From Apostichopus japonicus (taxonomy: Eukaryota > Echinodermata > Holothuroidea > Aspidochirotida > Stichopodidae), in assembly GCF_037975245.1 (NCBI RefSeq), contig NC_092568.1:40960631-41024630 (forward strand): a stretch of 64,000 nt of DNA, written 5' to 3'. Both the position numbers and the translations under genes were made by a program. This document shows positions 12,037 through 24,397 of this stretch, piece by piece; positions within the stretch are counted from its first letter, which is position 1, and every line of letters starts with the position of its first letter. The notes beneath the pieces are model-generated. The model was not told where the DNA came from. It did not search any database and saw only the letters and a list, made by a program, of their open reading frames with translations.

Positions 12037-13529
12037 TTAAGTTGAAATTCTTCAACAGTGATAAGTTTGTTTTCAAATTTATCTAGGTACAGGTGAATAG
12101 TGCACATGAAGGTTTTACTTTATAATGGTAACTATTTTGTTGACTTTTATGTAACTAGGATATATAAGAAAGATGAATACAAACTTTAGAGGACATCAGC
12201 TTTTCAATTCTTCTCACACTAGCCACACCTGAGAGCAAAGAAGATGCAGCTCTTGAGCTAGGTGAGATGTCCTTTTGTGATGATGAAGAGTGTGGAGGAT
12301 CAAGTGTAAGGCACAGAGGGGGTGCTGCATCAAGCTTTCTACAGCAGAAAGGTTACGGTTGGCTGCTGGAAGTAGACGAAGAAGATGACGATAATGAGGA
12401 GACTCCTCTGCTGTAAGTGAGAATGATAATATCATAACAGAGGGTGGGGGAGTGAGGGCAGAGAGTGGGGGGCAGGGGTGGTTAATGTTTAAGTTGATTG
12501 GAGACAAATTATTCTCTCTGTATTTACAATAAACGATGATCAATTTGGTATAAAGTCGTTATAAGCAGTTTGTTAAATGTAAATAAGAAATACAGTTTGA
12601 ACAGGATTTACAGAACTTTAATATCTTGACACGTTACAAATTTAAAAAATGTGATTGTGAGATTTTCTTCTTTTTCAAGTAAGAGCTCGATATTGACATG
12701 TAGAACATCAACTACAAGCTGCGATGCGGTTTTTTTCCTTGCCCATCCCTAGGATTTCAGAGAAAAATTGTCCAAGTTTCATCTGATTTCTGGGGTCCAT
12801 TATTGGTTGTGATGATGTTTGCTGTTGTTTCAGTCTATGGACAGTTTCGGGAAGGGTCTCTTACAGTAACAACAAGAATTTTGTGTTTTGTTAGGGTATT
12901 CCGATAACAACATTTGGAGATACTGATGCGAGATTATATCAACAATCGAAACTGTTCACCGAGTAATTAATTTTTATTTGGCAAGTTGTGTAAGAGACTA
13001 CAGGTTAACAACCATTAATCACTGATCTCTCCTTTTGCTATCACAATAATTGTTTATCACATAACAAATTATGATCAAATGAATTTAGTTACCTAGAATT
13101 ACTCTCTCATTGTTTTTATGTCTAATGTTTACTCAACTGGACAATCTCTGTATGCAATAGTCCGTTTCAGTGTTGAAAACTAGTTACCCTGAAGACATAA
13201 ATTGTTGTGGCCCTGGGGTCGCTGATGCTGTCTACACATGTTGGGGGCCTTGAAATATCCAGCCCTAGAAAAAAAAACATTAGAATTGTGCTAATAACTA
13301 CTTTGAATTTCTTGGGGAAACACCCAGATCTGTGGAATTAAGTCTTATGTTCTACCAACTGTGAGCTATCCATCCCTGGGTTGGTGGCAATCCCTTTAAC
13401 CATTTCCATGATATTAACCCAATGGTAATTATAGATTCAACTCAAAGTGTGTTAGATGGAAGTGCTTTCCTTGACTGGAACCTATTGTTTTGTCTTTATA
13501 ACTACTGTACCTATAAAATAAAATTGATT

Positions 13530-14690
13530 TAAAAAATCCAGGAAAGTAATAAATTGCTCTCCTAGGACCACCAATGTATACATAATCGCTCTTCTGGATG
13601 AAGTCACCATCGTCTTTTTCCTTTCCTGGGGGGTTTCAAGAGAGCGTTTTGCTGTCATCAAAGTATGCAGGGCCAATGCAGGCCTTTTACGTACTATTTA
13701 TCATGTGAGGCATGAAGAGAAATAGAGTTTATTATTTTGAACTCCTGCAGTTGAGTTGTTGTCTTTATTTTATCTCAAAACAAGCAATACAAAGTATTAC
13801 TATTCAGAGTGAAAACACTACCATTTGAAGATTTTAGATGATACATGTACATAGAAAACATCTGTATAGGCTCCAAATTTACCTATACTACAGTGTGTTA
13901 GGCTGTAAGTTTAACCATCTCGTTACTATTGGGAGCGAAAACACTATCATTTGAAGATTTCGGATGACACATGAACATACAGGCTCTAAATTGCCTGTTT
14001 ATATGACAATGTGCAATATCATGCACTATGACATGTTCTTGCATGTAGTGGGGGCTGCACTAATTGGCACTGCTAAAAGTTACAACAGTGTACGTAATTC
14101 GTCCACACTGACGAAATTACACGTGTTCAGAACGCAACCTCCCGCTTGTACATACCTGTTGTGGCTTACACTGTATTGTAGCCTGTATTGCAGCCATACC
14201 GGTGTCTGACTGATGCGTACGTGACTCATATATACGTACGAATGGGACAATAAACTGTACAGCTCCAGGTGGTTCTGCTCGGAATAACCGAAGATACTCT
14301 GAATGTTGAAGCAAGTGACTGGACGCAGAGCTCGTGGATTGATTTTTTTTTATCATGTGCGGTGCGCAGTTTCATTGCTCTCCTTAGGAAATTGAGGAGA
14401 CTATTGCGCGTTAGTAACATTTAAGGAGCGCTGTGAATTGCTCTCAAAGATCAAATTTAAGGAGCGCGGAGGAGCACTATTGCGCTGGCGCTCCTTATAA
14501 ATCAAGGCCTGAAGCATGTGATATGCCGATTGTTTCATTTAGAGATCAAGTAACAGCAGGAAGCATGGTCATTCTGCTTAAATATGTATGGGTGTATGTT
14601 TGCATGTATCTATGTATGTATGTGTATCTATGTGTGTATGTATCTATGTATGTATCTTGGATCCCTCGTGCCATAAGTCAAAATGATGGT
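13530..14690. other. Intronic block of ~1.1 kb mostly absent from copy B
   Basis: Copy B joins the flanks directly near 53000-53050. The block contains GAGCGC-rich short repeats (14390-14500) and a TATG/TATC microsatellite (14585-14660). I saw no terminal inverted repeats or target duplication, so I cannot say whether it is an insertion or a deletion from B. Confidence 0.55.
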
Positions 14691-15217
14691 GAATAAATAT
14701 TTCGTGCTCTTCTTCTTTTCTCTTCAGGTTGTTTCCTGGATAATAACGATTTGGATTTTTGGATCTCTCGTAGTATTTCTTCTTGGAAGGTTCTTGGAGC
14801 TGAGGTTAGTTACGTTCTAATTGACATGATGGAATAGCTTTTGGACTGACATTGTACATGACCAAACAGTAGCCTACAGTGGGGACAGTTTTGTACCATT
14901 TCAAATTACACTGATTTATTCAACTATTGCAGCATCACAATTAATATCTGTCTCTTCATAGCCTTTGCCAGATATCAAAGTCCAAAAAGTGAGGGGGAAA
15001 AATGGCAAAAAAAGGCATTCTGCAATGCTTCGATGATTAATCCAAGTGCACTGTAGATAATGTTAACATACGTAACAGGTATATCATCCATTAGTTTCAA
15101 GTATCACTTATTGTGTATAGTGAAATCCCTAAAGCTCCTGTTTAAACCACCTTTCTCAATCTATTAAAGTTACTGTCTATTTACAAATTGTGTCACCTTG
15201 AGTCTGTACTGTCTACT

Positions 15218-15652
15218 CTAAATGTCTAATTCAGGTGTTATTATTGTATTTTAGTCATAATTTTTCTATTTATTTTCAACATTTCTATCATATATTTTTC
15301 TTACAATCTTAACTTTTATAACCTTTTGAACTTTTTTACTTTTAACATATTTTTTATCTTTTGCTGTTGGCGCCTTAGAGCAATTTTTTAATTGCCAACA
15401 CAGATTAATGTACTTTTTATTCTACTTGCTGCACGTACTTAATTCAGGTGTTATTTTGTATATTAGTCATAATTTTTCTATTTAATTTTTACATTTCTAT
15501 CATATATTTTTCTATACAATCTTAACTTTTATAACCATTTTAACTTTTATACTTTTAACAAATTTTTATCTTTTGCTGTAAAGCGCTTTAGAGCAATTTT
15601 TTAATTGAATAAGGCGCTATATAAATTTCGTGTAATAATACTAATAATAATA
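15218..15652 (+). mobile_element. LINE 3' tail, duplicated in tandem (CR1/L2-type end)
   Basis: Two direct ~200-bp units (starting AATTCAGGTGTTATT near 15230 and 15442) end in GCGCTTTAGAGCAATTTTTT. Only the second continues into GGCGCTATATAAATTTCGTG and an AATAAT microsatellite, the usual end of CR1/L2-group LINEs. Copy B lacks it: the flanks CTGTCTACT and CCATAGGCTACT are adjacent there (about 53590). It is a 5'-truncated insertion private to copy A. Confidence 0.75.
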
Positions 15653-16970
15653 CTCCATAGGCTACTGTACACTTGAAAGTAGTAGGTTGCTTTTCCTGAC
15701 CGAATGTCACTCATTACCTGATTTACTTAAATTAGTTGAGTTCTGTTCCTTGTGAGGTTTCACAAAGTTTTCCTTTAGTTCAAAGGATATTGGTTAGGCA
15801 TCACAGTTAATGATAATAATGATAATAATGTCTGACCTTTGTTATATGTAAAGTATTCTAGACATGATAACTTTGCCATTGTAATTAACCAAATAATAGT
15901 TGCATTGTTCTGGGTAACATATCCCTCCCTCCCTTTGCCCCACCCCTTCCCTAATTCCTGATGACATCAGTGGCGTGTTGTCAGCATCATCTTTCTTCGG
16001 AAATTTGCTTGTTTTTTGCTCATTTAAGTAAATACATCCTGTCACGTTTACTCTAGTATCAAGATTTATTGTTTCTGTCAACGGATCTATTGTTTGAAAC
16101 AGTTTGGATTCATTATTTCTATTGATTTAGTTGTGTGCATTTTTCAAATTTCAAATTTCAACTTTTCTGATCTATCAGTCATATTTTAGTAGCCTATACT
16201 ATAGCCTACCACGGGAGTGAATATTTCTTGTCTATTTTGGATTCATTCTCTTTATTGGAATGCGTAACAACGAACAGATTATTAAAGTCGGTACTCTTAA
16301 CTGTCGTGTGATCTCAAAAGAAGAAAAACAACTTGAATTAATTGAAGACATCACAAGATAAAATCTTGACATCACCGCTGTGCAAGAAACAAAGATTAGA
16401 GGTGCAGACTAGGTCAAACTACCATGGTCAGATCAATCCAATTCATATACATTTTTTAAAGCAGCTTGTAGCAATTCATATCACGGTGTAGGTTTCTTTG
16501 TTAAGAGAGGAATTGATTGTGTTTTTAAAACCATATCTGATCGCCTTGCTCTGTTGACCATTTATAGAACTTATAATAATAAAGTCTACCCACTACATAC
16601 TATTAATGCTTATGCCCCTACATCAGCAATAACTTATAAGAATCTTGAAGAAACCGAACAATTTTACCAAAATCTTGAAGATCTACTAAATACTGTCAAT
16701 AAAAAAGAAGTAATTATATGTGGTGATTTCAATGCAAAGGTTGGCTCATCAAATCCTTTCTTTTCTAAACATATTGGAAAATACACCACTGGATATAGTA
16801 ATACTAATTTTGAATTCTTAACAGACCTAATAGAACGTAACGATCTATACTTATGTAATACATTCTACAAACACAAACTTGAACATACCAACACTTAAAC
16901 AAGTAAGTTTATACCTAATAATCACAGAAACCCTATAAGAAGCCAAATTGACTATACTATAGCCCCATTA

Positions 16971-18345
16971 TTTTATAGCCCGTTATTGTATTTATAACCC
17001 GTATTATTTTATAGCCCCATATATTATAGCCCGTTTATTTTTGAACCACTTTAAGCCTTTGGTCACCCCTTTTTCAGACCCCTTGCAATTTGCCTACAAA
17101 GTCAGTCGTAGCTGCGAGGATGCAATCCTCGTTTTACTTCAGTGGTTATATTCTCACTTAGAGCAACAAGGCACTTCTGCACGTGTGACGTTTTTCGAGT
17201 TTTCTTCCGCCTTTGATACTATCCAGCCACACATTCTCACAAAGAAACTTATCAACATGGACATCCCTCATGGGTTCATTAACTGGATAATGAATTATCT
17301 GACAGAAAGAACCCAGTTTGTTAGTCTCGGTCCTACATGCCGGTCAGGTGTAATTTCGTCCAACACTGGAGCTCCCCAGGGAACTGTCCTTGCACCTTTT
17401 CTCTTTACTTTGTACACGGCTGACTGTAGGTCTCAGGAGGAGATGTGCCCCCACATCAAGTTGGCTGATGATAGAGCCATGGCTGGTCTCATCCATGGTG
17501 ATGGTGATGAGGCATATCCCCGTCAGCTGCAGTCATTCGTGGACTACTGTGACACCAACTTTCTTCAATTGAATATCTCCAAAACGAAGGGGATGGTTAT
17601 CGATTTTCGCCGTAGTACTGTCCCACCACCACTGTCATTATCAAGAGTACGGAAGTTGAAAGGGTGTCCTCTTACAAGTACCTTGGCGTTCACTTGAACG
17701 ATTCTTTAACTTGGGGCGATCAGGTGGATGCTCTAATCAAGAAGCTGAATAGCAGGTTGTATTGTTTAAATAAGATGGCCAGTTTTAACGTCCGTACTTC
17801 TACAATGGATATTTTTTACAACGCTGCTATCTGTGGCGTATGACGGTATTGTCTCGTTGGTTGGGGTGGGAACGCCACGGGGACTGACAAAGACCGTATT
17901 GACAGCATTATTCGTAAAGCGGGTAGAGTCATTGGAGACCCCCAATCAACAGTTGAGGAAATTTTATGTGTGCTTGCTCCAAAACAAACTAGACATTGTT
18001 TGGAATGACCATGATCACCCGCTTCACTGTTATCTGCACGATAATATCATAACTAGGGGCATTGGCAGACTGCGTCTCCCACCCATGAGAACCAATCGTC
18101 ATCGCAATTCGTTTATTCCACGTGCAATAAGGCTTTACAATGATAACTTGAGCCGTTAGGTCCTGCCTATGTGTGTTTTATTGTTTTATTGTTTTATTGT
18201 TCGGTTGTTTAATGTTTTATCGTTCCGTTCTATCCCTGTTTTTCATATTTGTAACATAGCCTTATTTTTGTACTGTCTTTTTACATTTTATGTGCAAGAT
18301 CTTAATTTCCTTCATTTGAGTAATAAAGTTATACTTACTTACTTA
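16971..18345 (+). mobile_element. 5'-truncated CR1/Rex1-like LINE nested in the endonuclease region of the larger LINE
   Basis: It is flanked by CATTA at 16966-16970 and 18346-18350. Removing it restores the host LINE's endonuclease frame. The ORF at 17041-17697 carries reverse transcriptase motifs (AFDTIQPHIL, GAPQGTVLAPF, and LADDRAM in place of YADD), and 17833-18159 holds the C-terminal part ending near RNSFIPRAIRLYN. The tail is (ACTT)n after AATAAAG. The YADD-to-LADD change and the frameshifts indicate an inactive copy. At its 5' end, 16975-17040 holds about five degenerate TTTATAGCCC units. Confidence 0.85.
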
Positions 18346-20079
18346 CATTAAACTTCAAAATTATTATTATTGATGCTCGAGCTTATAATGGCCTTCATAT
18401 TAACACTGATCAAAAAATCATTATAAGTAGTTTCACCCTGAATAGCTCAACAAGAAGACAAATTTATCCAGTCAATAAGACTGTTGAAAGTAGTAATTCC
18501 TGCCATCTTAAATCAAACAAAATCGACTATAATGAAAAAGTATTTAACACATTAAACGTAACCAATTTTTCCCAATCACCAGCTACTTATTGGAATGAAC
18601 CGTCAACAGTTTGTTTAAACAATGCCCGAAACTTAAATCCACCCACAGAAAAGTACGTTTTAATAATACTGAAATAGCAAGCTTATCCAAGAAAGAAAAA
18701 GACCTTAGACTCCAAATTGACAACTTTAAAGATATTGATCAAAAGAGAAATTTAAAAACTAAAAGGAACAAAATAATTAAACAACAACATTTTCTAGTCA
18801 AAACTACCCATGAACAAAACTTAATTGACGAAATTTCCGAACTTGAAAACTGTAAGGATGACTCCCACCGTTTCTTTAAAGCAATAGGAGTAGTACAACA
18901 AACAAGTAAGACAGACCTCATTACAATTAAAATTGGCAATAAACACATAGGAGATACCGACGCAAAAATTAAAGAAATCAGCAAACATTTCGAAAAGACT
19001 TTAAACTGCAATATTCCAGATCCCAAACCAAACGTGTTTCCAGAAAAACTAAACACGCCCTTTGATGAAGATGAAATTAAACAAGCAGTCTCATCCTTAA
19101 AAAATAATAAAACCCCAGGTTGTGACAAGGTCACAGCCGAACATCTCAAATATGCCCCATGCACACACAAACACATAGCAAATATCTTAATAGTATAGCC
19201 GAATCAGGAGATTTCCCAATTTAAATTAAACAAGGAATCCTAACTCCTATCCAAAAACAGGAAAGACTTAAGGTCCACCAGAAAACTTAAGACCAGTCAT
19301 TTTATTATCAACACTGAAGAAAATTCTTGCGGTTTGTGTGGCCAGGAGGATTCGTCCGTCAATTGATGAGCATATCCTCCCCATTACCCAAACTGTCTAC
19401 ACTTAAGGACGTTGCACAGCTGAACTTGTCTTCGCTTTAAAGTGCTAGCAGAAAAAGCTATAACATCCATAGGTTACACTATAAATCTATTGATGTTAGA
19501 TATTAGCAAGGCGTTCGACACAATTCAAAGAGGATCCTTGCTAACTGACCTAGAACAGGTTCTTGACAACGATGAACTTCACCTGATATCACTACTAATC
19601 GATAACGTCTCCTACACCGTCAAATTAGAGGGCAAACTCGGACTTCCTTTTAACTCTAACATTGGTTCACCACAAGGAGATAGTGCAAGTGCACTATTTT
19701 TTATAACTTATCTAGCCAACCCTTTGAAATCAGATGATAATGATATCTATGTAGTTATCCTGCCATCTCAGTTAGTTGATCATGATTACAGCACTACCAC
19801 CACTTATACTTTTTTCACAGTAGACCAACAATACGCTGATGATATCTCTTGGGCATCAACTGGTCAGCATATACTGCAAGATATCGAAAAACGAGTTTCT
19901 GACAAACTGGCAGGAAGGAATCTGAAAATCAATTGCACGAAAACTGAGAAATTTTCAATCACAAGAAAAGGAAATGAGAGTTGAAAAAGTGTAAATATGT
20001 TGGAAGCTTGCTGGGGTCCGAAGAAGATATTAACCGAAGAATTGGTATAACCAAACGGTGTTTTCAACACACTGTCAAG

Positions 20080-21429
20080 CAGGGGCGGGATTTGAGTTGT
20101 GAAAGTGGGGGGGGGGAACCTGCCAGCAAGACTATCTAAGCGGAGCGCCACCATCGGTTGGCGCGGAGCGTACAAGAAATTTTTTGGCTTTACAAACCCT
20201 CCAGATGGCCGGAAACGGCACTTCCCGAGTGCTCTAAGCTGCATGTACCCATCCTTGAAATATGGATCTCATGTCTGCAATTTGTATCTAGATAGTTAAT
20301 TATTGTTTAAAAATTTGAAGAGGATTGATAGTAGAACATATGGTCAGATGGTGATGGGTACAACTTTTGTTATACGTCACTATCTAAGCGGAGCGCCATC
20401 ATCGGTTGGCAAGGAGCGTCGAAATTTACGATGAAAGGTACCCTTAGATCGGTTAAATTAACACCCATATAGGCTTTAAATTGCATCTAAACAATTAATG
20501 AACGTGTTGAAATTTAGGGAGGACGGATAGAAGAACTTATATGGTGATGTACAACTGAAGCTTATACATCACTATTTAGGCGGTGCACCACCATCAGTTG
20601 GCGCGGCGCGTCGAAATTTAAGCAAAAAGGAAATCCTAGATCAGCAAAAATGACACCTCTAGTAACAATAAATCGCATCTAGACAGTTCTTTCCCCCTAA
20701 AATTATTAGTATATTGTGCATTTGGACCGATCAAGAATATGTTCAGCACCCACTTCGAAATTCTCCCCGCGGTCCCCACTTCTTGGAGCACTTGGCAAAT
20801 ATTGGGGCTGAACATACCTTTACCCCCCCCCCACTTTTTCATGGGGGATAAGCCCCTCAAGTCCACCGGTTCCGTCGCCACCGAAGTCGAGGAGGGGTGA
20901 TTTCGAGCAGTAAAGAAATTACATCGGCATTGCCATTGCATATTGTTGAATGACACGGTGGGGGGGGGGGTGTCATGTGTCAGTATATTGAATTTAATTA
21001 TTGATATACCCAATATGCAAATCTGGCCTTCGTAAATCGTTTCTCTGGATTTAGTTATTCAACGCATTCAGTAGAGCAGCAACGTTGAAAATCAATTCCT
21101 GAAGCTAGCACTGTAGCACATGCCGCGGATTCATCACATGCAGAATTGAATCGCTAGTGTGTTAGCTCCAGGATTCGTAACCTGTGCTGCGAACCATGTG
21201 CTAGCTCCAGCTCCAGTTATTCTGCATGCTACATGTTACGATCTTAAATACAAATTCGACTTAGATTCGAAACAAATAGGCCTATTTGATAGAGCTGTTG
21301 TGGGGGAATAATTTCGATTAGGGTTGTGCACATTTTGTCTGCAAAAACGACAAAAAAGTGAACTAAGATTTGGGGAAAAGTGGGGGGGGGCAAATGCCCC
21401 CTCTTGCCCCCCCCGTAATCCCGCCCATG
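20080..21429. mobile_element. hAT-like non-autonomous transposon (1.35 kb) with 8-bp target duplication
   Basis: It is flanked by CTGTCAAG at 20072-20079 and 21430-21437. The ends are CAGGGGCGGGATTT and, inward from the right, CATGGGCGGGATTA. Excising it with one target copy restores the interrupted LINE reading frame with no lesion. G-tracts of 8 to 10 lie just inside each end. An inner block near 20128-20225 (GCGCCACCATCGGTTGGCGC) recurs in degenerate form at 20374-20425 and 20570-20625 and in two other hAT elements of this window. There is no transposase. Confidence 0.88.
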
Positions 21430-21624
21430 CTGTCAAGTATTATTAAAAGCAACAACATAAGCCGGAACATTAAGCTTAGGATTTTTGAGGCTTTATTAAA
21501 GAATATTTTTTTGTACAATTGCGAACTGTGGGGCACCACGAAGGATCTTGATCGCAAAATTGGGACTTTTCAAAGGAGACTACTTCGAAATATTCTCAAC
21601 ATTAGATGGACCAATAACAATTGG

Positions 21625-22972
21625 CAGGGGCGTATCCAGGGGGGGCGCAACAGGCGCGCGCCCCCCCCCCCTATTGGCCGTCACCAAAAAAAAAAAAAAA
21701 TTAGCAAAAAAAAAAAAAAAAAAAATTGATGACGACCTTTATGTGAGATGTCGGTGATCGCTCAACCCCCTCCCCCCCTCCCGTATGCTTTATTTTTTGT
21801 TTGCCAAGAAAAGGTTCTGGCGAAGTTCGGCGGCATAATAGTTTTAGAAACATAGATGGTAATTGTGTTTGTATTATCACTATAAACACTAAATGACATG
21901 CCAGCCATACTAAATTGTGCATTTTGTGTCCATATTTACTGGAAATGTTGCTTATTATTAAGGTCGAAAAATGGATCACATATGGCCATGGGCGGCGATC
22001 CTGGGTGGAGGGGGGATATATCCCCCCATGAAAATGGGTGGAGGGGATGTAATGCACCATATCCCCCCCCCACCAAATGCCAGGGATAAGAATATTTTCA
22101 TGCCTACATTTATGCATCTTCGTTAATGTACGGCTCTTTTTTAGCTTCATTTCTCGCCTACCATAAACGCAGTGCGATCTTTTCAAATAAAGCGTCTTTA
22201 TAAAGAAAAAATAGTTGACTGTAGGCTTCATTGGCCCTATAACAACAAAATGTATTATTGCGCCCACGGTATTGATATAGTACATATATACACCCTCATA
22301 GTATTCATATAGGCCCTATAGTAGGCCTACACACGTACATGTTCCCTCGAACAGCTGAGAATCTCATGTAACCAGGGTAATGCTTAATACACGTTTTACC
22401 TGGATGCCCTAGCTATCGGTACCTAGGAATGTAACTATGTGTAATTGTGTATTGCATGTGTATAGGCCTATAATAGCCTGCATGAGGCCCTTTTCTTCAT
22501 CGAATAATATAACAGAGCTCTCGAACATTCTAACGTTGCGCCTGAAACAAGATTGACAGGGGCAATTTTCCCAAAATAACACCCGAAATTTAAAAAAAAA
22601 GTATTTTGGATCCTGATTATGAGATATTTCGGACATGACATCCCTATTTTAAAGTTGGGTATATGCCGCTTGGAAACCTCGGGAAGTGCCGTTTCCGGCC
22701 ATCTAGAGGGTTTGTTAATCCCAAAATTTTCTTGTACGCTTCGCGCCAACTCATGGTGGCGCTACGCTTAGATAGTCAACAAGGTCATATCCCCCCCCCC
22801 CCCACTCGGAAGTACGGATCGCCGCCCATGCATATGACACCATTTTGCATTTCAGCCCTTCTTTGAAAGCAAAAATTGTACACCCCTCCCCTTAGACCCA
22901 TCCCCCAGGACGGCGATCATTCATGCCTGGCGCCCCCCCCCCCCCCATTGGAAAATCCTGGATACGCCCCTG
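21625..22972. mobile_element. hAT-like MITE with 16-bp perfect inverted ends, nested in the LINE C-terminal region
   Basis: Perfect ends CAGGGGCGTATCCAGG face each other. ATTGG flanks both sides (21620-21624 and 22973-22977), so only 5 bp of duplication is visible, shorter than the usual 8. Removing it rejoins the LINE frame. The G/C tracts inside the ends are 7 to 15 long. It contains a second element at 21987-22830. There is no coding capacity. Confidence 0.82.
21987..22830. mobile_element. hAT-like MITE nested inside another hAT-like MITE
   Basis: The inverted ends are CATGGGCGGCGATCC, matching over 15 bp. The 8-bp flanks are CATATGGC (21979-21986) and CATATGAC (22831-22838), differing at one base. 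The block at 22670-22775 is the reverse complement of the inner module of the 20080 element. This is the innermost layer of the nest. Confidence 0.8.
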
Positions 22973-23290
22973 ATTGGTTATCAAATGATGAGCTCTACAA
23001 CGAAACCAACCAAACACCTTGGTCACCCATAGTCGCACATAGAAGATTGAGATTTTTCGGTCATGTAGCAAGACTCCAGGAGGACGCTCCAGCAAAGGTT
23101 GCTTTAAGAGAAGCACTGAGACATACTGCCAAACCAGAAGGAAGGCCCGTGACTACCTTGCTTGGAAAAATAAAGTCGCAATTTAAGGACATTAATATTA
23201 ACAATTTCGAGGAAGCAATAAACCTTGCGCAAGATCGTGATACGTGGCGGAGGTTAATCACTGAGCATGTCGGATAGACAAGACTCAACT

Positions 23291-23322
<32 letters not shown>

Positions 23323-24397
23323 TGTCATGTATTCTATGTCTGGCTACTACCAAGATGTGGTTGGGCTAGGCTAAATGTTGATTTCAGGTTTCTAAAGATT
23401 TGAAACTTTTTGTGACATTAATACAACAGGAAATAAAGTAGCTTCTGTCTATTTCAATATTTTATGCTCACAGGCACAAAAAAAGTCAGTCATATTTATG
23501 AGTCCAACTGCTCCTATAATAAACCAGGTTTAGAAATTTTGTAATCAACAATTGCAAATTTCTTCACTGTAGCAGTGTGCTACAATCGAAGCAAATGCTG
23601 TGAAGAAAGTTGTCTTCCCCAGTTGCTTTATTTGTTGCCGGTTTGTAACCATGGCAGCACTTGGTCACACAGTAACAACATTCGTCCCAATCCTTTGATA
23701 TCAATCTTAGAGTTTCTCTGATTCTTTCCTTTTCAGGTGAATTATTCACAGTGTATAGGTGTGATTGGCTACTCCTTGCTGCCGTTAATAATTGCTGGTC
23801 TGTTATCGCCATTGGTTCATTCTCAGGTTAGTTTTATTGATGATGTAGCACAACAAGGGCATCAATCCAGGATTGGAGGGTACACTAACCGATACAAGCT
23901 ATCCGTGAATGTAAATGTGCTTGATCAGAAGCATACATTGGCTGTATGATGTACGGCCTCTTCTACCTCATTACCCTTCCCCTCCAAACCAATTATGTTT
24001 CCAGGTCGAACGTCATATTTTTGCCCCATTTTTAACAGTTGGAGGGGCCATTGATCCCCATGCCCCCTAGGGTCGACCCCCCATGGTAGCACAGACATTT
24101 TGACCTACGTTTGAAGTCACTCTTTATTTGAACGTTTGTCTTGTTGTTAATAGTGTCATTCTGTGTAAAGGATGGGATATTTCATAACATAAGTAACATG
24201 AAGAAGTTATAGCTGATCCTACTCTGAAGTGAGTGCAAGGACCTTTTGGTAAGGCTATGTCCAGTGACCTTGAATAGAAAACTCAAGAAGGTAAAGAAGC
24301 AGAGAGCAAGTCTTGTTGCAGTTTAACAGCTCACTGATGTTGGTGTTGTTTGGAACTTTATATCGAGAGCCATGCTAGTTCTCTGTAGGACACTATA

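Larger units (their letters stand above)
15966..23320 (+). mobile_element. Full-length APE-type LINE, disrupted by three nested insertions
   Basis: Copy B has an uninterrupted site (about 53914), so both ends are defined. Its own length is about 3.26 kb once the inserts are removed. Order: 5' leader; an AP-endonuclease domain from 16285 (VGTLNC start, YAPTSA, ICGDFNAKV, QIDYTIAP); a linker with the NNKTPGCDKV motif (18611-19198); a reverse transcriptase at 19442-19984 (DISKAFDTIQ, GSPQGDSAS, catalytic QYADDIS); and a C-terminal domain at 22978-23277 (RRLRFFGHVARL). It ends in a (CTA)n tail at 23289-23322. Several stops and frameshifts make it inactive. The clade is uncertain, perhaps RTE-related. 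Confidence 0.85.
12223..23826 (+). pseudogene. YIPF4: YIPF4-like gene, decayed copy A (four exons recognisable)
   Basis: Exon remnants lie at 12223-12412, 12679-12850, 14728-14804 and 23737-23826. They encode the YIPF4 landmarks QKGYGWLLEV, the acidic linker, [26 protein letters not shown] and GVIGYSLLPL. Family members are multi-pass Golgi membrane proteins of the Yip1 type. Lesions relative to copy B: the acceptor of the second exon changed from CAG to CAA, with an adjacent in-frame TAA and another stop six codons on; its donor changed from GT to GA; one base is lost in the third exon; and about 23 bp are lost at the end of the fourth. A LINE nest of 7.4 kb sits in the last intron. The first exon here remains open. 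No upstream exon and no final exon were recognised. Confidence 0.85.

Noticed and set aside
12214-12543. Minus-strand open frame of 109 codons
   Set aside because: It is antisense to the YIPF4 exon at 12223-12412, and the plus-strand reading has splice sites and clear family motifs.
13964-14420. Overlapping short frames in the copy A-only intronic block
   Set aside because: They overlap each other on both strands and have no family motif, no splice context and no counterpart in copy B.
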